A stretch of 64,000 nucleotides of DNA, from contig OX359197.1 of NCBI GenBank assembly GCA_947172415.1, positions 2,976,001 through 3,040,000 on the forward strand, in the 5' to 3' direction. Below are positions 1 through 12,035 of the stretch, piece after piece. Each line of letters begins with the position of its first letter. Position 1 is the stretch's first letter. The translations under genes were made by a program, and so were the position numbers. Under the pieces are notes generated by a model. The model was not told the origin of the DNA. It saw nothing but the letters and a program-made list of their open reading frames with translations, and made no database searches. The DNA comes from Chondrosia reniformis. Its lineage: Eukaryota > Porifera > Demospongiae > Chondrillida > Chondrillidae.

Positions 1-2332
1 ATCATAAATAAATAGTACACATACCTAGTTCATACAACTAGTATATACAAATAGTACATAAAACATAGAAGTAGTATATTCAACTACTAAACAGAAAGAG
101 TACAAACTACTAGTACATACAACTAGAAACTAGTACATACAACTTGTACATAGGACGAATACATAAAAGTGGTATAGACAACTAATACATAAACAAGAAA
201 CTAGTACATATAACTAGTACATAGCTAGTACATACAATTAGTATATACGTACAGCTAGTACATACAACTACTACATCTAACTACTACATACAACCAGTAC
301 TTACAACTAGTAAATATAACTAGTACTTGTACCTACAACTAGTACATTAAACTAGTACATAAAACTAGTACATTGAACTATAAACTAGTACATACAACTA
401 GTACAAACAACTAGAACATGCAACTAGTACATATAACTAGTACAAACACATATAACTAAAACTTGTTGATAAAAATAGTACGCACAGCTAGTACATGCAA
501 TCAATACATACAACTAGTTCTTGCAAGTAGTACATACAACTACTACATAAACAAGAAACATGTACATACAACTTGTACATAGCTAGTACATACAACTAGT
601 ACATACAAGTACTACAAACAACCAGTACCTACAACTAGTAAATATAACTAGTACTAGTACATACAACTAGTACATACAACAAGACATACAATTAGCACAT
701 ACAATTGGTACATACAACTAGTTCTTACAACTGGTGTACATACAACTGGTACATATAACTAGTACATAAAACTAGTAAATACATCTAGTACATACAACTA
801 GTACCTACAATTAGTAATGAATACCAGCACTAGTACGTAGAACTACTAAAAACAACTAATACATTGAACTATTATATACAATTAGTACATACAACTATTA
901 CATTCTACTAGTACATATAACTAGTTCCTACAACTAGTTAACATAACTAGTACTTGTACATACAACTAGTACCTACTTTGTACCTAATTTTACTAATACT
1001 AGAACCTACAACTAGTATGTATAACTAGTAAATAGAACTAGTAAATAGAACTAGGACATCAAACTAGCACCTACAACTAGTAAATATTACCACCACTAGT
1101 ACGTACAACTAGTTAATATAACTACTACATACAACTAGTACATACCTAATACATACCATTAGTACATTCAACTAGTACATACAATTAGTGCCTACAGTTA
1201 GTAAATATTACCAGTACTAGTACTTACAACTTGTTAATACAACTAGGACATACAACTAGTATATAACTAGTAAATGCAGCTAGTATATAGAACTATAATA
1301 TACAATTAGTACATACAACTATAGTTAATATAACTAGTTCTTGTGCATACAACTAGTACCTACTTATTTCCCAGTATTAATAATACTAGAACCTACAACT
1401 AGTACATATAACTAGTAAATACAACTAGTAAATGCTACTAGTACATCAAACTTGTGTTTAGAACTAGTACGTGGAACTAGCAACAAGTACATATAACTAG
1501 TACATACAACTAGTACATACAACTAGTACAAACAATTAGTACAAACAAATGGTAAAATCAACTAGTACACACGACTAGTACAAACAACTAGTACGTACAA
1601 CTAGTAAATGCAACTAGTGCATACAACTTTTACACAAAATATGTCCATAGAGAAGTGCATATAAGTAGTACATACAACTTGAACACACAACTAGTAACTA
1701 GTACATATGACTAGTACATATATACAACTAGTACATACAACTTGGACATACAACTGGTATATACAAATAGTTCATATAACTAATACATACAACTAGTGCA
1801 TAAAAGTAATATCTAGTAGATATTGCTAGTACCTACCTAGTCCCTAGTTAACTAGTACTAGAACCTAAAACTAGTACACTAAACTAGTCCATACACATAT
1901 AACTAGTACATACAACTAGTACATACTACTAGTACATACAATTGGCACTTACACCTACTAAATATAACTAGTACTAGTACATACAACTAGTTCATACCAC
2001 TAGTAAATACAACTAGTAAATACAACTAGTACATACAATTAATACCTACAACTAGTTAATATAACTAGAAATAGTACATTCAACTGGTAAAGTACATACA
2101 ACTATTACATACATCTAGTAGACACAACTGCTACATAAAACAAGTAAATACACATATAACTGGTACATGTAAATAGTACATGGAAATAGTACATATAACT
2201 AGAACATACAACTAGTACATACAACTGGCGCATATAATTAGTACATACAACTGGTACATACAACTGGTACATACAACTAATACCTACAACTAATAAATCT
2301 TACCAGTACTAGTACATACCACTAGGTCATGC
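1..2332 (+). repeat. 13-bp satellite, forward orientation (block 1)
   Basis: Diverged tandem array of the monomer CTAGTACATACAA, giving runs of ACTAGTACATACAA. Variants include acatataact, aaatataact, acctacaact and doubled ctagtactag. The monomer contains the palindromes ACTAGT and GTAC, and this strand is A-rich. Monomer order is not random: the phrase 'cctacaactagtaaatataactag' style variants recur, so a higher-order structure is present. No coding potential is seen. Confidence 0.95.
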
Positions 2333-2656
2333 AATGGAAAAAAGGGGAATTTTAAGATCTAAAGCCGATCTTAAAGCATCGATGTCACCATCATCATTTA
2401 ACTCTGGGTATTACCCCTGCCCACTCATGTCCCCTGAGGAGGGCAATGAGCTAATGGGCGGAACCGAAGTTCGCTTGATGGGAACCAGAGTCTACCCCTA
2501 GCCACTCAAAAAGATGGTCGAGCCATAGACAGCTGTTTCGTCCTTATTAGGACTCATCAGAATGGCATACGATGGAAGTTGGAGTGGCTAGTCTGATGAT
2601 GACATCGATGCTTTAAGATGGGCTTTAGATCTTAAAGTTCCCCTATTTTTTCCATT
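2333..2656. mobile_element. Non-autonomous inverted-repeat element (MITE-like) with a hammerhead ribozyme
   Basis: A 324-bp non-satellite island with about 62-bp imperfect terminal inverted repeats. The left arm at 2333-2395 starts AATGGAAAAAAGGGGAA, and the right arm at about 2592-2656 ends in TTTTTTCCATT. Both arms contain the AAGATCTAAAGCC and GCATCGATGTCA blocks. Each arm also holds its own small hairpin, for example TTAAGATC...GATCTTAA on the left. The interior carries a second inverted pair, ctagccactc near 2499 and gagtggctag near 2582, bracketing a minus-strand hammerhead ribozyme. There is no ORF. No clear target duplication is visible because the flanks are satellite. It could be a DNA-transposon MITE or a rearranged retrozyme; I cannot decide. 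Confidence 0.75.
2516..2570 (-). ncRNA. Hammerhead self-cleaving ribozyme (type I-like, loopless helix III)
   Basis: On the minus strand the core reads CUGAUGA (plus 2554-2560), then stem II GUCC/GGAC with loop UAAUAA (2540-2553), then GAAA (2536-2539). Helix III is the self-complementary octamer ACAGCUGU (2529-2536), followed by C17 (2528). Helix I pairs GCCAU with AUGGC next to a U-U mismatch. Every invariant core base is present, including the A15.1-U16.1 pair. Because helix III has no loop, a monomer would fold poorly; two copies could form a double hammerhead, as known for newt satellite 2 and some viroids. The family assignment rests on the core match; cleavage itself is inferred. Confidence 0.85.
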
Positions 2657-3559
2657 CTAATACATACAATTAATTATTACATTCAACTAATACACACAAC
2701 CAGTACCTACAACTAGTTAACATAACTTGTACTAATACATACAACTAGTACGTACAACTAGTATTTACAATGAGTAAATATTACTAGTAATAGGACATAC
2801 AACTAGTTAATACAATTCATACATACAAGTAGTAAATAACTAGTACATACAACTAGTACTTACAATTAGTACATACAACTAGTACTTACAATTAGTACAT
2901 ACAACTGTTACATTCAACTTGTACATACAACTAGTACCTACAACTAGTAAAAATAATAGGTGGTAATACATACAACTAGTACATACAACTAGTGTCTACA
3001 GTTAGTAAATATTACCAGTACTAGTATATACCACTAGTTAATACAACTATATAGTACAAACAACTAGTACTTTCAATAAGTACATAACTATTACATACAA
3101 CTATTATATACAATTATTACATGCAACTATTACATTCAACAAGTTCATATATTTAGTACCTGCAACTAATTAATATAACTGGTACTTGTACATACAACTA
3201 GTACCAACTTAGTTCCTAGTATTACTAGTACAATAAACTACTACATGTAACTAGTACATAACTCCTCCATATAACTAGTTCATACACATATAACTGGTAC
3301 CTATAAATAGTACATACACCTAATACATACAACTAGTACATATAATAGCACATACAACTAGAACATACAAGTAGTACATTCAACTAGGACATACAATTAG
3401 TATATAACTAGTCCATACAAGCAGTACATAGACCTAGTTCCTACACGTAGAACATACAACTACTACATACAACTAGTAAATACAGCTAATAACTACAACT
3501 AGTAAAAATAACTTGTACTAGTACATACAAATGACTAGTAAATATTACCAGTTATAGTA
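2657..3559 (+). repeat. 13-bp satellite, forward orientation (block 2)
   Basis: Same CTAGTACATACAA array resuming after the ribozyme-bearing element, with the same variant phrases. No gene or RNA motif is seen in it. Confidence 0.93.
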
Positions 3560-3563
3560 CATG

Positions 3564-4170
3564 CCTTTAAAACCTTCCTATCCTGGCAGCCTCTAGTTAT
3601 AATCAAGTATAAGCAAAAAGCAGCTAGTATACTTAAGGACTATCTTGTATTACCCCACCTCCAAAGAAATGTTACTACTAGAAGACCTAGGGGTAGACTT
3701 ATGTAATATGTCCTACTTGTGTCTATAGTTATGCTGAGTCTGTTTTACCTATAAGCAAGATTACTAATAGATTTATAATTAATTCATAAAATTAATTAGA
3801 CCTACATTCCTTTCATAAAATTAAATTTCATCATGTGTCTTAGTTAACAGCTTATTTAACTTTTGGCACCAAAATAGTGTATATAAGGCCCCTAGATTTA
3901 GCATAGAGAGCCAAGGATTCACAGAAGATCAAGATAAAGAAAAAGACAAAGACTCCCAGGATCACTGATGAAGGGTGGAATTCCAGAAATGGCTGGCTGA
4001 CCCAGTGGAGAAGAAGATAAAAGAAGGGAAAAGAAGGAAGGAAAGAAGGAAAAGAAGGAAGAAAAGACTCCTGTATCTTCATCTAAAGCTCTCTTTAGGT
4101 CTAGTTCCCTTATAGGCTCTTTTTACAGAATAGGCATATAGCATGTAGGAAAATGGTATATTAGATTTTT
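3564..4170 (+). mobile_element. Unclassified 607-bp interspersed repeat, possibly a solo PLE-type terminal repeat
   Basis: Non-satellite insert flanked by the 4-bp direct repeat CATG (3560-3563 and 4171-4174); the satellite reads through when it is removed. It has AT-rich sequence, a TATA box at 3880-3888, a CTGATGA...GAAA string at 3969-3989 and a GA-rich tract at 4008-4066, and it ends TTAGATTTTT. Its last 190 bp or so recur at 19617-19776 in the same orientation. The order TATA box then CTGATGA/GAAA resembles the termini of the Penelope-like elements in this window, but stem II does not close, so a decayed pseudo-LTR is only a suggestion. The short reading frame that crosses it on the minus strand is mostly antisense to the GA tract and is not a gene. 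Confidence 0.6.
3880..3888 (+). promoter_or_regulatory. TATA-box-like motif in the 3564-4170 repeat
   Basis: TATATAAGG in an otherwise mixed context, about 90 bp upstream of the CTGATGA string. It fits a pol II core promoter by sequence only. Confidence 0.4.
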
Positions 4171-4174
4171 CATG

Positions 4175-7100
4175 CAACTAGTTAATACAACTACTACCCA
4201 CAACTAGTACATAACTAGTCCATAGAGGTAGTACACACAACTAGTACATAACAAGTTCATACAGCTAGTACATACAACTAGTTCACACAATTAGTACATA
4301 CAACTATTACATTCAACAAGTACATACAACTAGTACCTACAACTAGTAAATATAACTAGTGCTAGTACATACAACTAGCACCTATCTAGTACCTAGTATA
4401 ACTAGTATACACAACTAGTCCATTTAACTAATACAAACAACTACTACGTATAACTAGTAAATACACATATAACTAGTACATATAAATAGTATATAAACTA
4501 ATATATACAACTAGTACATACAACTAGTCCATAATACATAACATAAATCTAGTACATACAAATAGTATATACAACTAGTACACACAACTGGTACATTCTA
4601 CTAGTACGTACAACAAGTACAAACAAGTAATATACATAACTAGTACATACAACTAGTAAATACAACTAGTACATCAAACTAGTGCCTACAACTAGCACAT
4701 GGAACTAGGAAAGAGTACATATAACTAGTTCATACAACTAGTACATACAACTAGTAGTTACAATTAGTACATACAACTAGTACATACATATATAACTAGT
4801 ACATACAACTAGTACATACAACTGTACAAACAATTGGCACCTGCAACAAGTAAATATAACTAGAAATAGTACATACAACTTCTAAAGTACATACAACTAT
4901 AACATAAATAGTACACACAAGTAGTACATTTTACTAGCACGTACTACAAGTACAAACAAGTTATACATATAACTAGTACATACAATTAGTACATACAACT
5001 AGCACATACAACTAGTGCTAACAACATGTTCATACAACTTGTACTTACAACTAGTACCTATGACTAGAAGATACACATATAACTAGTACATATAAATAGT
5101 ACATACAACTAGTACATTAAACTAGAACTCCAACTAGTATAACACATAACAAATGCCCGCCTAGTACCTGGCTTAACTAGTACTAGAACTTACTAGTACT
5201 AGTCCGTACTTATATATAACTAGTACATACAAACTTACTACAACTAGTTCATATACTTATATATAAGTAGTACATACAACCTATATTAGTACATATTATT
5301 AGTACCTAAAACTAGTAAATATAACTAGTACTAGTACATACAACTAGTTTATACAACTAGAAATTATAGCTAGTACAAACAACTAGTACATACAACTTGT
5401 ACATTCAACTAGAACATATGACTAAAACATGCACATATAACTAGTACATATAATTAGTACATACAACTAGTATATACATATAACTAGTAAATACGACTAC
5501 TACCAGTACATACAATTAGTACATAGAAGTAGTATATGCAACTTGTACATAAAACTAGTATATACAACTAGTCCTACAACTGCTTCATATAACTAGTACT
5601 AGTACCTACAACTGGTAAAGTACATGCAATTAGTACATACAACTAGTACTTACAACTAGGACATACATCTGGTTCATGCAATTAGAACATACTAATACTA
5701 CATGAACCTAGTACATACAATTAGTACATAAAACTAGTACATAAAACTAGTACATAAAACTAGTACATACAACTAGTACATATAATTAGTACTTACAACT
5801 AGTTCATACAACTGGTACATACAACTAGTACATATGACTAGAACATTCATATATAACTAGTACATATAAATAGTATATACAACAAGAACATTCAACTAGT
5901 TCATTAAACTTGAACTACAACGAGAACATGGAATTATTACATACAACTGGTACATATAACTAGTACATACAACTTCTACCTATATATAACTAGTACTAGC
6001 ATATGAAAGTAGTACATAGAACTACTATATACAGGTAGGAATGAGTACAGACAATTAGTATAAAGAACTAGTACATATAACTTGTACATACAACTAGTAC
6101 ATACAACTAGTTCATACAACTATTACACACAACTAGTATATACAATTAGTATCATACAAATAATATATACAACCAGTACATGCAACTAGTCTTACAACTA
6201 GTTCATAGAACGAGTACTAGTACCTATAACTGGTAAAGTACATACAATTAGCACATACAACTAGTACTTACAACAAGTACATACAACTGGTTCATAACAG
6301 TAGAACATACAAGTACTACATGAACCTAGTACATGCAATTAGAAACTAATACATACAACTAGGACATAAAACTAGTACATTCAACTTGTACATACAATTA
6401 GTATATACAGATAGTACATACAACTAGTACATACAACTAGTACATAAAATTAGTACATAAAACATAGTTCATACCACTAGTCACTTCTACATATATCTAG
6501 TACATGCAACTGGTACGTACAACTAGTAAATACAATTAGTACGTATCACTACTACATAGAACTAGTTCTTAAAACTAGTACATACAACTAGTACATATAA
6601 CTAGTTCATACAACTATAACAAGTACATATAGTTAGTACATGCAACTAGTAAATACAATTAGTACATACAACTAGTACATAGAACTAGTTCATAAAACTA
6701 GTACATACAACTAGTACTTGCAACTAGTACATATAAATAGTACATACCCCTACTACCTACAACTAATATAACTAGTATATATAAATAGTACATACACTTA
6801 GTACATACAACTATTTCATACAACTAGTACATAAAACTAGTACATAGAACGAGTAAATAAATCGAGGACATATAACTAGTACATAAAAACATTACTAGTA
6901 CATATAAATAATGCATCCAGATAGTGCATACAACTAGTACATAAAACTTGTACATACAACTAGCATATACATAAAACTAACGCATTTAACTAGTACTTAC
7001 AACTAGTATATATATAAAACTACTACATAAAACTAGTTCATACAATTAGTACATAAAACTAGTAAATAGAATTAGTACATACAACTATTTCATACAACTA

Positions 7101-7472
7101 GTTCATAAAACTAGTACATACAACTAGTACTTGCAACTAGTACATATAAATACGTAGTACATAAAAATATAACTAGCACATATAAATAATGCATCTAGAT
7201 AGTACCTACAACTAGTCCATAAAACTAGTACATACAACTAGTATATACATTCAACTAGTACATACAACTAGAACCTACAATTAGTACGTACAACAGAGTT
7301 CATACCACTAGTCACTTCTACCTATATCTAGTACATGCAACTAGTACATACAACTATTAAATACAATTAGTACATATCACTAGTACATACAACTAGTACA
7401 TACAACTAGTACATAGAACGAGTAAATAAAACTAGGACATATAACTAGTACACACACCTACTACATATAACT
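4175..7472 (+). repeat. 13-bp satellite, forward orientation (block 3), with long-period structure
   Basis: CTAGTACATACAA array. Higher-order copies are visible: the phrase around 6470-6560 (cataccactagtcacttcta) recurs at about 7296-7390, roughly 826 bp later, and a decayed version is at about 9816. The phrase at 6846-6930 (gaacgagtaaataaa ... atgcatccagatagt) recurs on both sides of PLE1. No gene is seen. Confidence 0.93.
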
Positions 7473-7481
7473 CTATCCTTA

Positions 7482-9246
7482 TCAAAACCCTGGACAGCAA
7501 CAAGGCTCAAGATTAGGGTTAAATGGTGCCTCAAGCATGCCAAGAACCCGAAACCAAATCTAACAAGACAACAGAAGAAAGCCATCCAAAGATTCAAAGA
7601 GGATCATACCATTATGATTCTACCAGCTGACAAAGGAAAGGCTACAGTGGTTATAAACACCAGTGAATATGAAAATGAAAATGAAAGGTCTATTGGAAGA
7701 TGATACCTACAGGTTACTCAAGAAGGATCCAACCACCAAGATCACAAGAGATGTGAACCAGAGACTGAAGACTATGGAAGCCAAAGGTGTTATGGACAGA
7801 CAGACTAGACTCAAGCTAGCACCACAACATTGCCTACCACCCCAGATCTATGGCCTACCTAAAATTCACAAAGAAAACCGGCAACTAAGACCCATAGTGT
7901 CCTCCAACAAATCCCCAACTTACTATCTAGCAAAGGAACTATCAAGAATTCTCAGACCCCTCGCTGGTAAGGACGGTTTCTCTGTCCACAACTCTACACA
8001 CTTTGTATCCACACTTACAGAGGTCGACATAATGGAAGAAGATCAAATGGTTAGTTTTGATGTTAGTAACCTCTTCACAAAAGTACAAATCCCAGAAGCA
8101 GTGGAGATAACCTCCAAAAGACTGAAGGAAGACAATTCTCTCGATGAGAGGACAAGTCTATCGCCTGAAATGATTGTGGACCTATTATTGAAATGCCTCA
8201 AGACTACCTCTTTCCAGTTTGGTGATAACTACTATGAACAAACTGAGGGAGCAGCCATTGGCTCACCGCTTTCACCAATAGTAGCAAATTTATACATGGA
8301 ATACTTTGAAGAAAAGCTATCCAAACAGTTGAGTTGAAGCCAACCTTATGGTTACACTATGTGGATGACACATTTGTAATCTGGAAGTATGGAAAGCATT
8401 ATCTCCATCAGTTCTGGGACCATCTCAACTCCCTCGGGACCTCCATCAAGTTCACTTTAGAAAAAGAATGTGACCAGAAGCTATCTTTCCTAGATGTACT
8501 AGTTAGGAGAACAACCCAAGGTCTCAAGATAAGTGTGTACAGAAAGCCCACACACACTGACAGGTACATCCACTTCTAGTCAAACCACCACCCAGCCAAC
8601 AAGATTGGAACAATGATGTGTCTCAGAAGAAGAGCACAAGAGGTTTGCAGCAAAGATGTGTTACAAGATGCACTGGACCATCTAGCCACCACATTCAAAG
8701 CCAATGGCTATCCCAACCACCTGATAAGGAGGATACTATGGGCAGAGAAGAAACCAAAGAAGGAGACTAAGGAACAGGAGCACACTCTCTACATCCCTTA
8801 TGTCAAAGGGATAAGTTACAAACTACACAGACTATGCCGACCCCTGAACATAAAGGTAGTGAAACAGACCACCAACATGCTACGATCCATCCTCACTAAA
8901 GCTAAGAGACCAATTGAGAGCAAGCACAAGATAGAAGTCATTTACAGCCTACCATGTGAATGTCAAAAGGTGTACATAGGGGAGACAGGAAAGACACTGA
9001 CAGAGAGATTGGCTGAGCATAGAAGAGCTGTTAGAAGAATGGACAACAACAACTCTCTAGCAGTCCATGTACCAAGGACCACACATAGCATAACCTGGGA
9101 CAAAGCAGAAGTTATTGAACAAGAGAACAACAAGATCGGGAGAGAAGATTAAGGAAGCATTGAGGATCCAAAACACAGACCAGTGTCTTAACATGGACCA
9201 AGGAATGCAGATAGACCACATTTGGAGAGACATACCCTATGATTAA
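7482..9246 (+). pseudogene. PLE1 reverse transcriptase / GIY-YIG endonuclease, broken
   Basis: Penelope-type polyprotein remnant. In order: the ILPADKGKATVV block (about 7620), the YGLPKIHKENRQLRPIVSS block (about 7850), FDVSNLFTKV (about 8057), GAAIGSPLSPIVANLYM (about 8250), the catalytic LHYVDDTFVIW (about 8350), SVYRKPTHTDRYIHF (about 8530), and the GIY-YIG nuclease core VYIGETGKTLTERLAEHRRA (about 8970). Breaks: a frameshift near 7665-7695, another near 8330 between the fingers/palm block and YVDD, a TAG stop at 8577-8579, and a frameshift near 9140 after which KEALRIQN... runs to a TAA at 9244-9246. YVDD and the GIY-YIG block are intact as residues, but the frame is not. It would have copied its own RNA and nicked target DNA. 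Identification is very secure. Confidence 0.93.
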
Positions 9247-9369
9247 CACTTTAATTAATTTTTATCTAAATTCATTTTATCTCCAAACCTATCCTTTACC
9301 ACTAAGAATATTACAACATAACTCATCACACATCACCTTCTTCTATTTAATTGTTTGTATGCTTTGTTC

Positions 9370-9430
9370 CCCATTTATTGCTGAAGAAGACCTACGGGTT
9401 GAAACGTCCTAATTCTTTGATTAATAATAA
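9370..9430 (+). ncRNA. Hammerhead-like ribozyme core in the PLE1 3' region
   Basis: CUGAAGA (9381-9387), stem II GACC/GGGU with loop UAC, GAAA (9401-9404), then CGUC. Helix III is only the loopless self-complementary ACGU, with C17 following. Helix I pairing is weak: AUUG with CUAAU needs a bulge. Hammerheads in Penelope-like elements are established in the literature; activity here is inferred. Confidence 0.55.
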
Positions 9431-9463
9431 TTGTTGCTGATGCTCAAATCATATCCAACCAAC

Positions 9464-11715
9464 CTACATATAACTAACACATAAAAATATAACTAGTACA
9501 TATAACTAGTACATAAAACTAGTACACACAACTAGTTCCTACAACTAGTACATACAACTAGTACATAGAACGAGTAAATGAAACTAGGACATATATCTAG
9601 AACACACACCTAACACATATAACTAGTGCATAAAAATATAACTAGCACATATAAATTATGCATCCAGATAGTACATACAACTAGTACATAAAACTAATAC
9701 ATACAATTAGTATATACATAAAACTAGTACATTTAACTAGTATTTACAACTAGTATATCCATTCAACTAGTAAATACAACTAGTACATACAATTAGTATG
9801 TACAACATAGTTCATACCACTAGTAATTACTACATATATCTAGTACATGCAACTAGTTCATAAAACTAGTACATATAACTAGTCCATACACATATAACTA
9901 TAACATATAAATAGTACACAAACCTAGTTCATACAACTAGTACATACAACTAGTCCATACAACTAGTACATACAAATAGTACATACAACAAATACATACA
10001 AGTAGTATATACAACTAGTAGGTACAACTAGTACATAGCTAGTACATACAACTAGTTTATACATACAACTAGCACACACACCTAGTACAAACAAGTAGTA
10101 CATACAACTGCTACATACAACTACTACATACAACTAGTAGCTACAACTAGTAAATATCACTAGTACTAGTACATACAACTAGTACATACAACTTGTACAT
10201 ACAAATAGCACATACAACTAGTACATAGAAGTAGTTCAAACAACTAGGACATATAACTAGTGCACACACCTACTACATATAACTAGTACATACACATATA
10301 CCTAGTACATATAAATAGTACAAACAACTATTACATACAACTAGTATATACACAAAACTACTGCATTAAACTAGTACATATTAGTAGTACATATAATTAG
10401 TACATATAACTAGTAGTTATAACTAGTCCATATAACTAGTAAATATACATTGTACACAGGAGTAGAACATAGTACTAGTACATACAACTAGTAAATACAC
10501 CTAGTGTACATACAACTGGTTCATTCAACTTTTACACACAACTAGTACATATAACCAATTCATACACATAAACTAGTATATATAAATAGTACAAAAAACT
10601 AGTATATGCAACTAGTACCTAGAACTACTACATATAACTAGTAAATACATGCAACTAGCACCTACCTAGTTCCTAGTATAACTAGTACTAGAACCTACAA
10701 GTAGCACATATACTAGTATACACAACTGGTACATACAACTAGTACATTTAACTAGTACAAACAACTACTACGTATAACTAGTACGTACACATATAACTAA
10801 TACATATAAATAGTATATAAACTAGTACATACAACTAGTACATAGAACTAGAAACTGGTGCATTGAACTAGAACAAATAACTAGTAAACACCACTAGTTC
10901 ATAAAACTAGCGCGTACAACTAGTACCTATGATTAGAACCTACACACATAACGAGTACATATAAATAGTTCATACAACTAGTTCATACAACTAGTACATT
11001 AAACTAGAACTCCAACTAGGACGTAGAATTATTTCATACAATTAGTACATATATCTAGTACATATAACTAGTACTTACAACTAGTACTACAACTAGTACA
11101 TACAACTAGTTAATATAATTAGTACTAGTAGATACAACTATTACCTACTTAGTACCTAGTTTTGCTAGTACTAGTACATACAACCAGTACCTACTTAGTA
11201 CCTAGTTTTACTAGTACTAGAACCTACAACTAGTACCTATGACTACTACCCAACTACTACATATAACTAGTACATACACATAGAACTTAAAATTTGTACA
11301 TACAAATTGTACATACAACTAGTTCATACAACTAGACTATACAACTATTAACTAGATCATACAACTAGAACATACAAATAGGATATACAAATTGTACTTA
11401 CAACTAGTAAATTCAACTAGTACACACAAATAGTACTAAAACTAATACAAAGAACTAGTACACACAATTACTACGTACAACTACAAACTAGTACTTACAA
11501 TTAGTACATAAAACTTTTACACACAACATGTATATAGAACTAGTGCATATAAGTAGTTCATACAATTAATACAAACAACTAGTACAAACAACAAGTGCAT
11601 ACAACTAGTACATACAACTAGTACATACAACTAGTAAAGAGGACATACAACGAGGACATACAACTAGTAAATACACCTAGTACATACTACCTGTAAAAAC
11701 ACCAACTATATACAA
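9464..11715 (+). repeat. 13-bp satellite, forward orientation (block 4)
   Basis: CTAGTACATACAA array continuing after PLE1, including a diverged copy of the phrase seen at 6470 and 7296. No gene or structured RNA is seen in it. Confidence 0.93.
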
Positions 11716-12035
11716 CTAGTAGATACCAGTTGACGTTAGTTAGTTATACTATTACAATATATAGCTGATTTACTACACTGTGTATAGTTATGATGCGCTT
11801 AAGGCTAACCTGTTTTAGCTAGCCATACTCTTGGCCATTTTCGCCTGCGCGCAGCCATTTTTTGATCTCAATCACTGTTTTTTAGACGTTCACATAAGAG
11901 GACGGCCTTACGCACTCTTAGTTAGAAAGCTGCTTGCTAGCTTCGTGGCATTCATGATAAGCATACACTGCCATTTTCCCTCCATTTTTACGGTTGCTGC
12001 CATTCCCGCAATTTCCACTGCCCCAGTTGTGTGTA
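11716..12035. other. Non-satellite spacer between opposite satellite orientations
   Basis: About 320 bp of ordinary-composition sequence exactly where the satellite flips from the CTAGTACATACAA to the TTGTATGTACTAG orientation. It holds four GCCATT(T/C) boxes (near 11833, 11853, 11969 and 11999) and a TGCGCGCA palindrome near 11846. On the minus strand the boxes read AAATGGC, like YY1 sites. A 73-codon reading frame crosses it but matches nothing I recognise, and I do not call it a gene. It could be the 5' part of the reverse-transcriptase element further right, split by satellite, but I see no proof. Confidence 0.5.

Larger units (their letters stand above)
7473..9463 (+). mobile_element. 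Penelope-like retroelement copy PLE1 (plus strand)
   Basis: The insert is bounded by a 12-bp direct repeat, CTACATATAACT, at 7461-7472 and 9464-9475. It contains a broken reverse transcriptase plus GIY-YIG reading frame (7482-9246), then a 3' region with a hammerhead-like core (9381-9408) and a final AT-rich tail. It is 5' truncated inside the N-terminal coding part. It is a different subfamily from PLE2-PLE5: the protein motifs are shared but the nucleotide sequence is not obviously alignable outside the conserved blocks. Insertion by target-primed reverse transcription is inferred from family knowledge. Confidence 0.9.

Noticed and set aside
1..2332. CRISPR-like array of short repeats
   Set aside because: Monomers are contiguous and diverged, with no constant repeat/unique spacer alternation, in a eukaryotic setting.
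3960..3995. CTGATGA...GAAA string in the 607-bp repeat as a hammerhead ribozyme
   Set aside because: Stem II does not close (AGGGTGGAATTCCA) and no helix III or I partner is visible; at best a relic.
1..11715. Telomeric repeat array
   Set aside because: CTAGTACATACAA lacks G-rich strand bias and does not resemble known telomere repeats; orientation flips inside the window.
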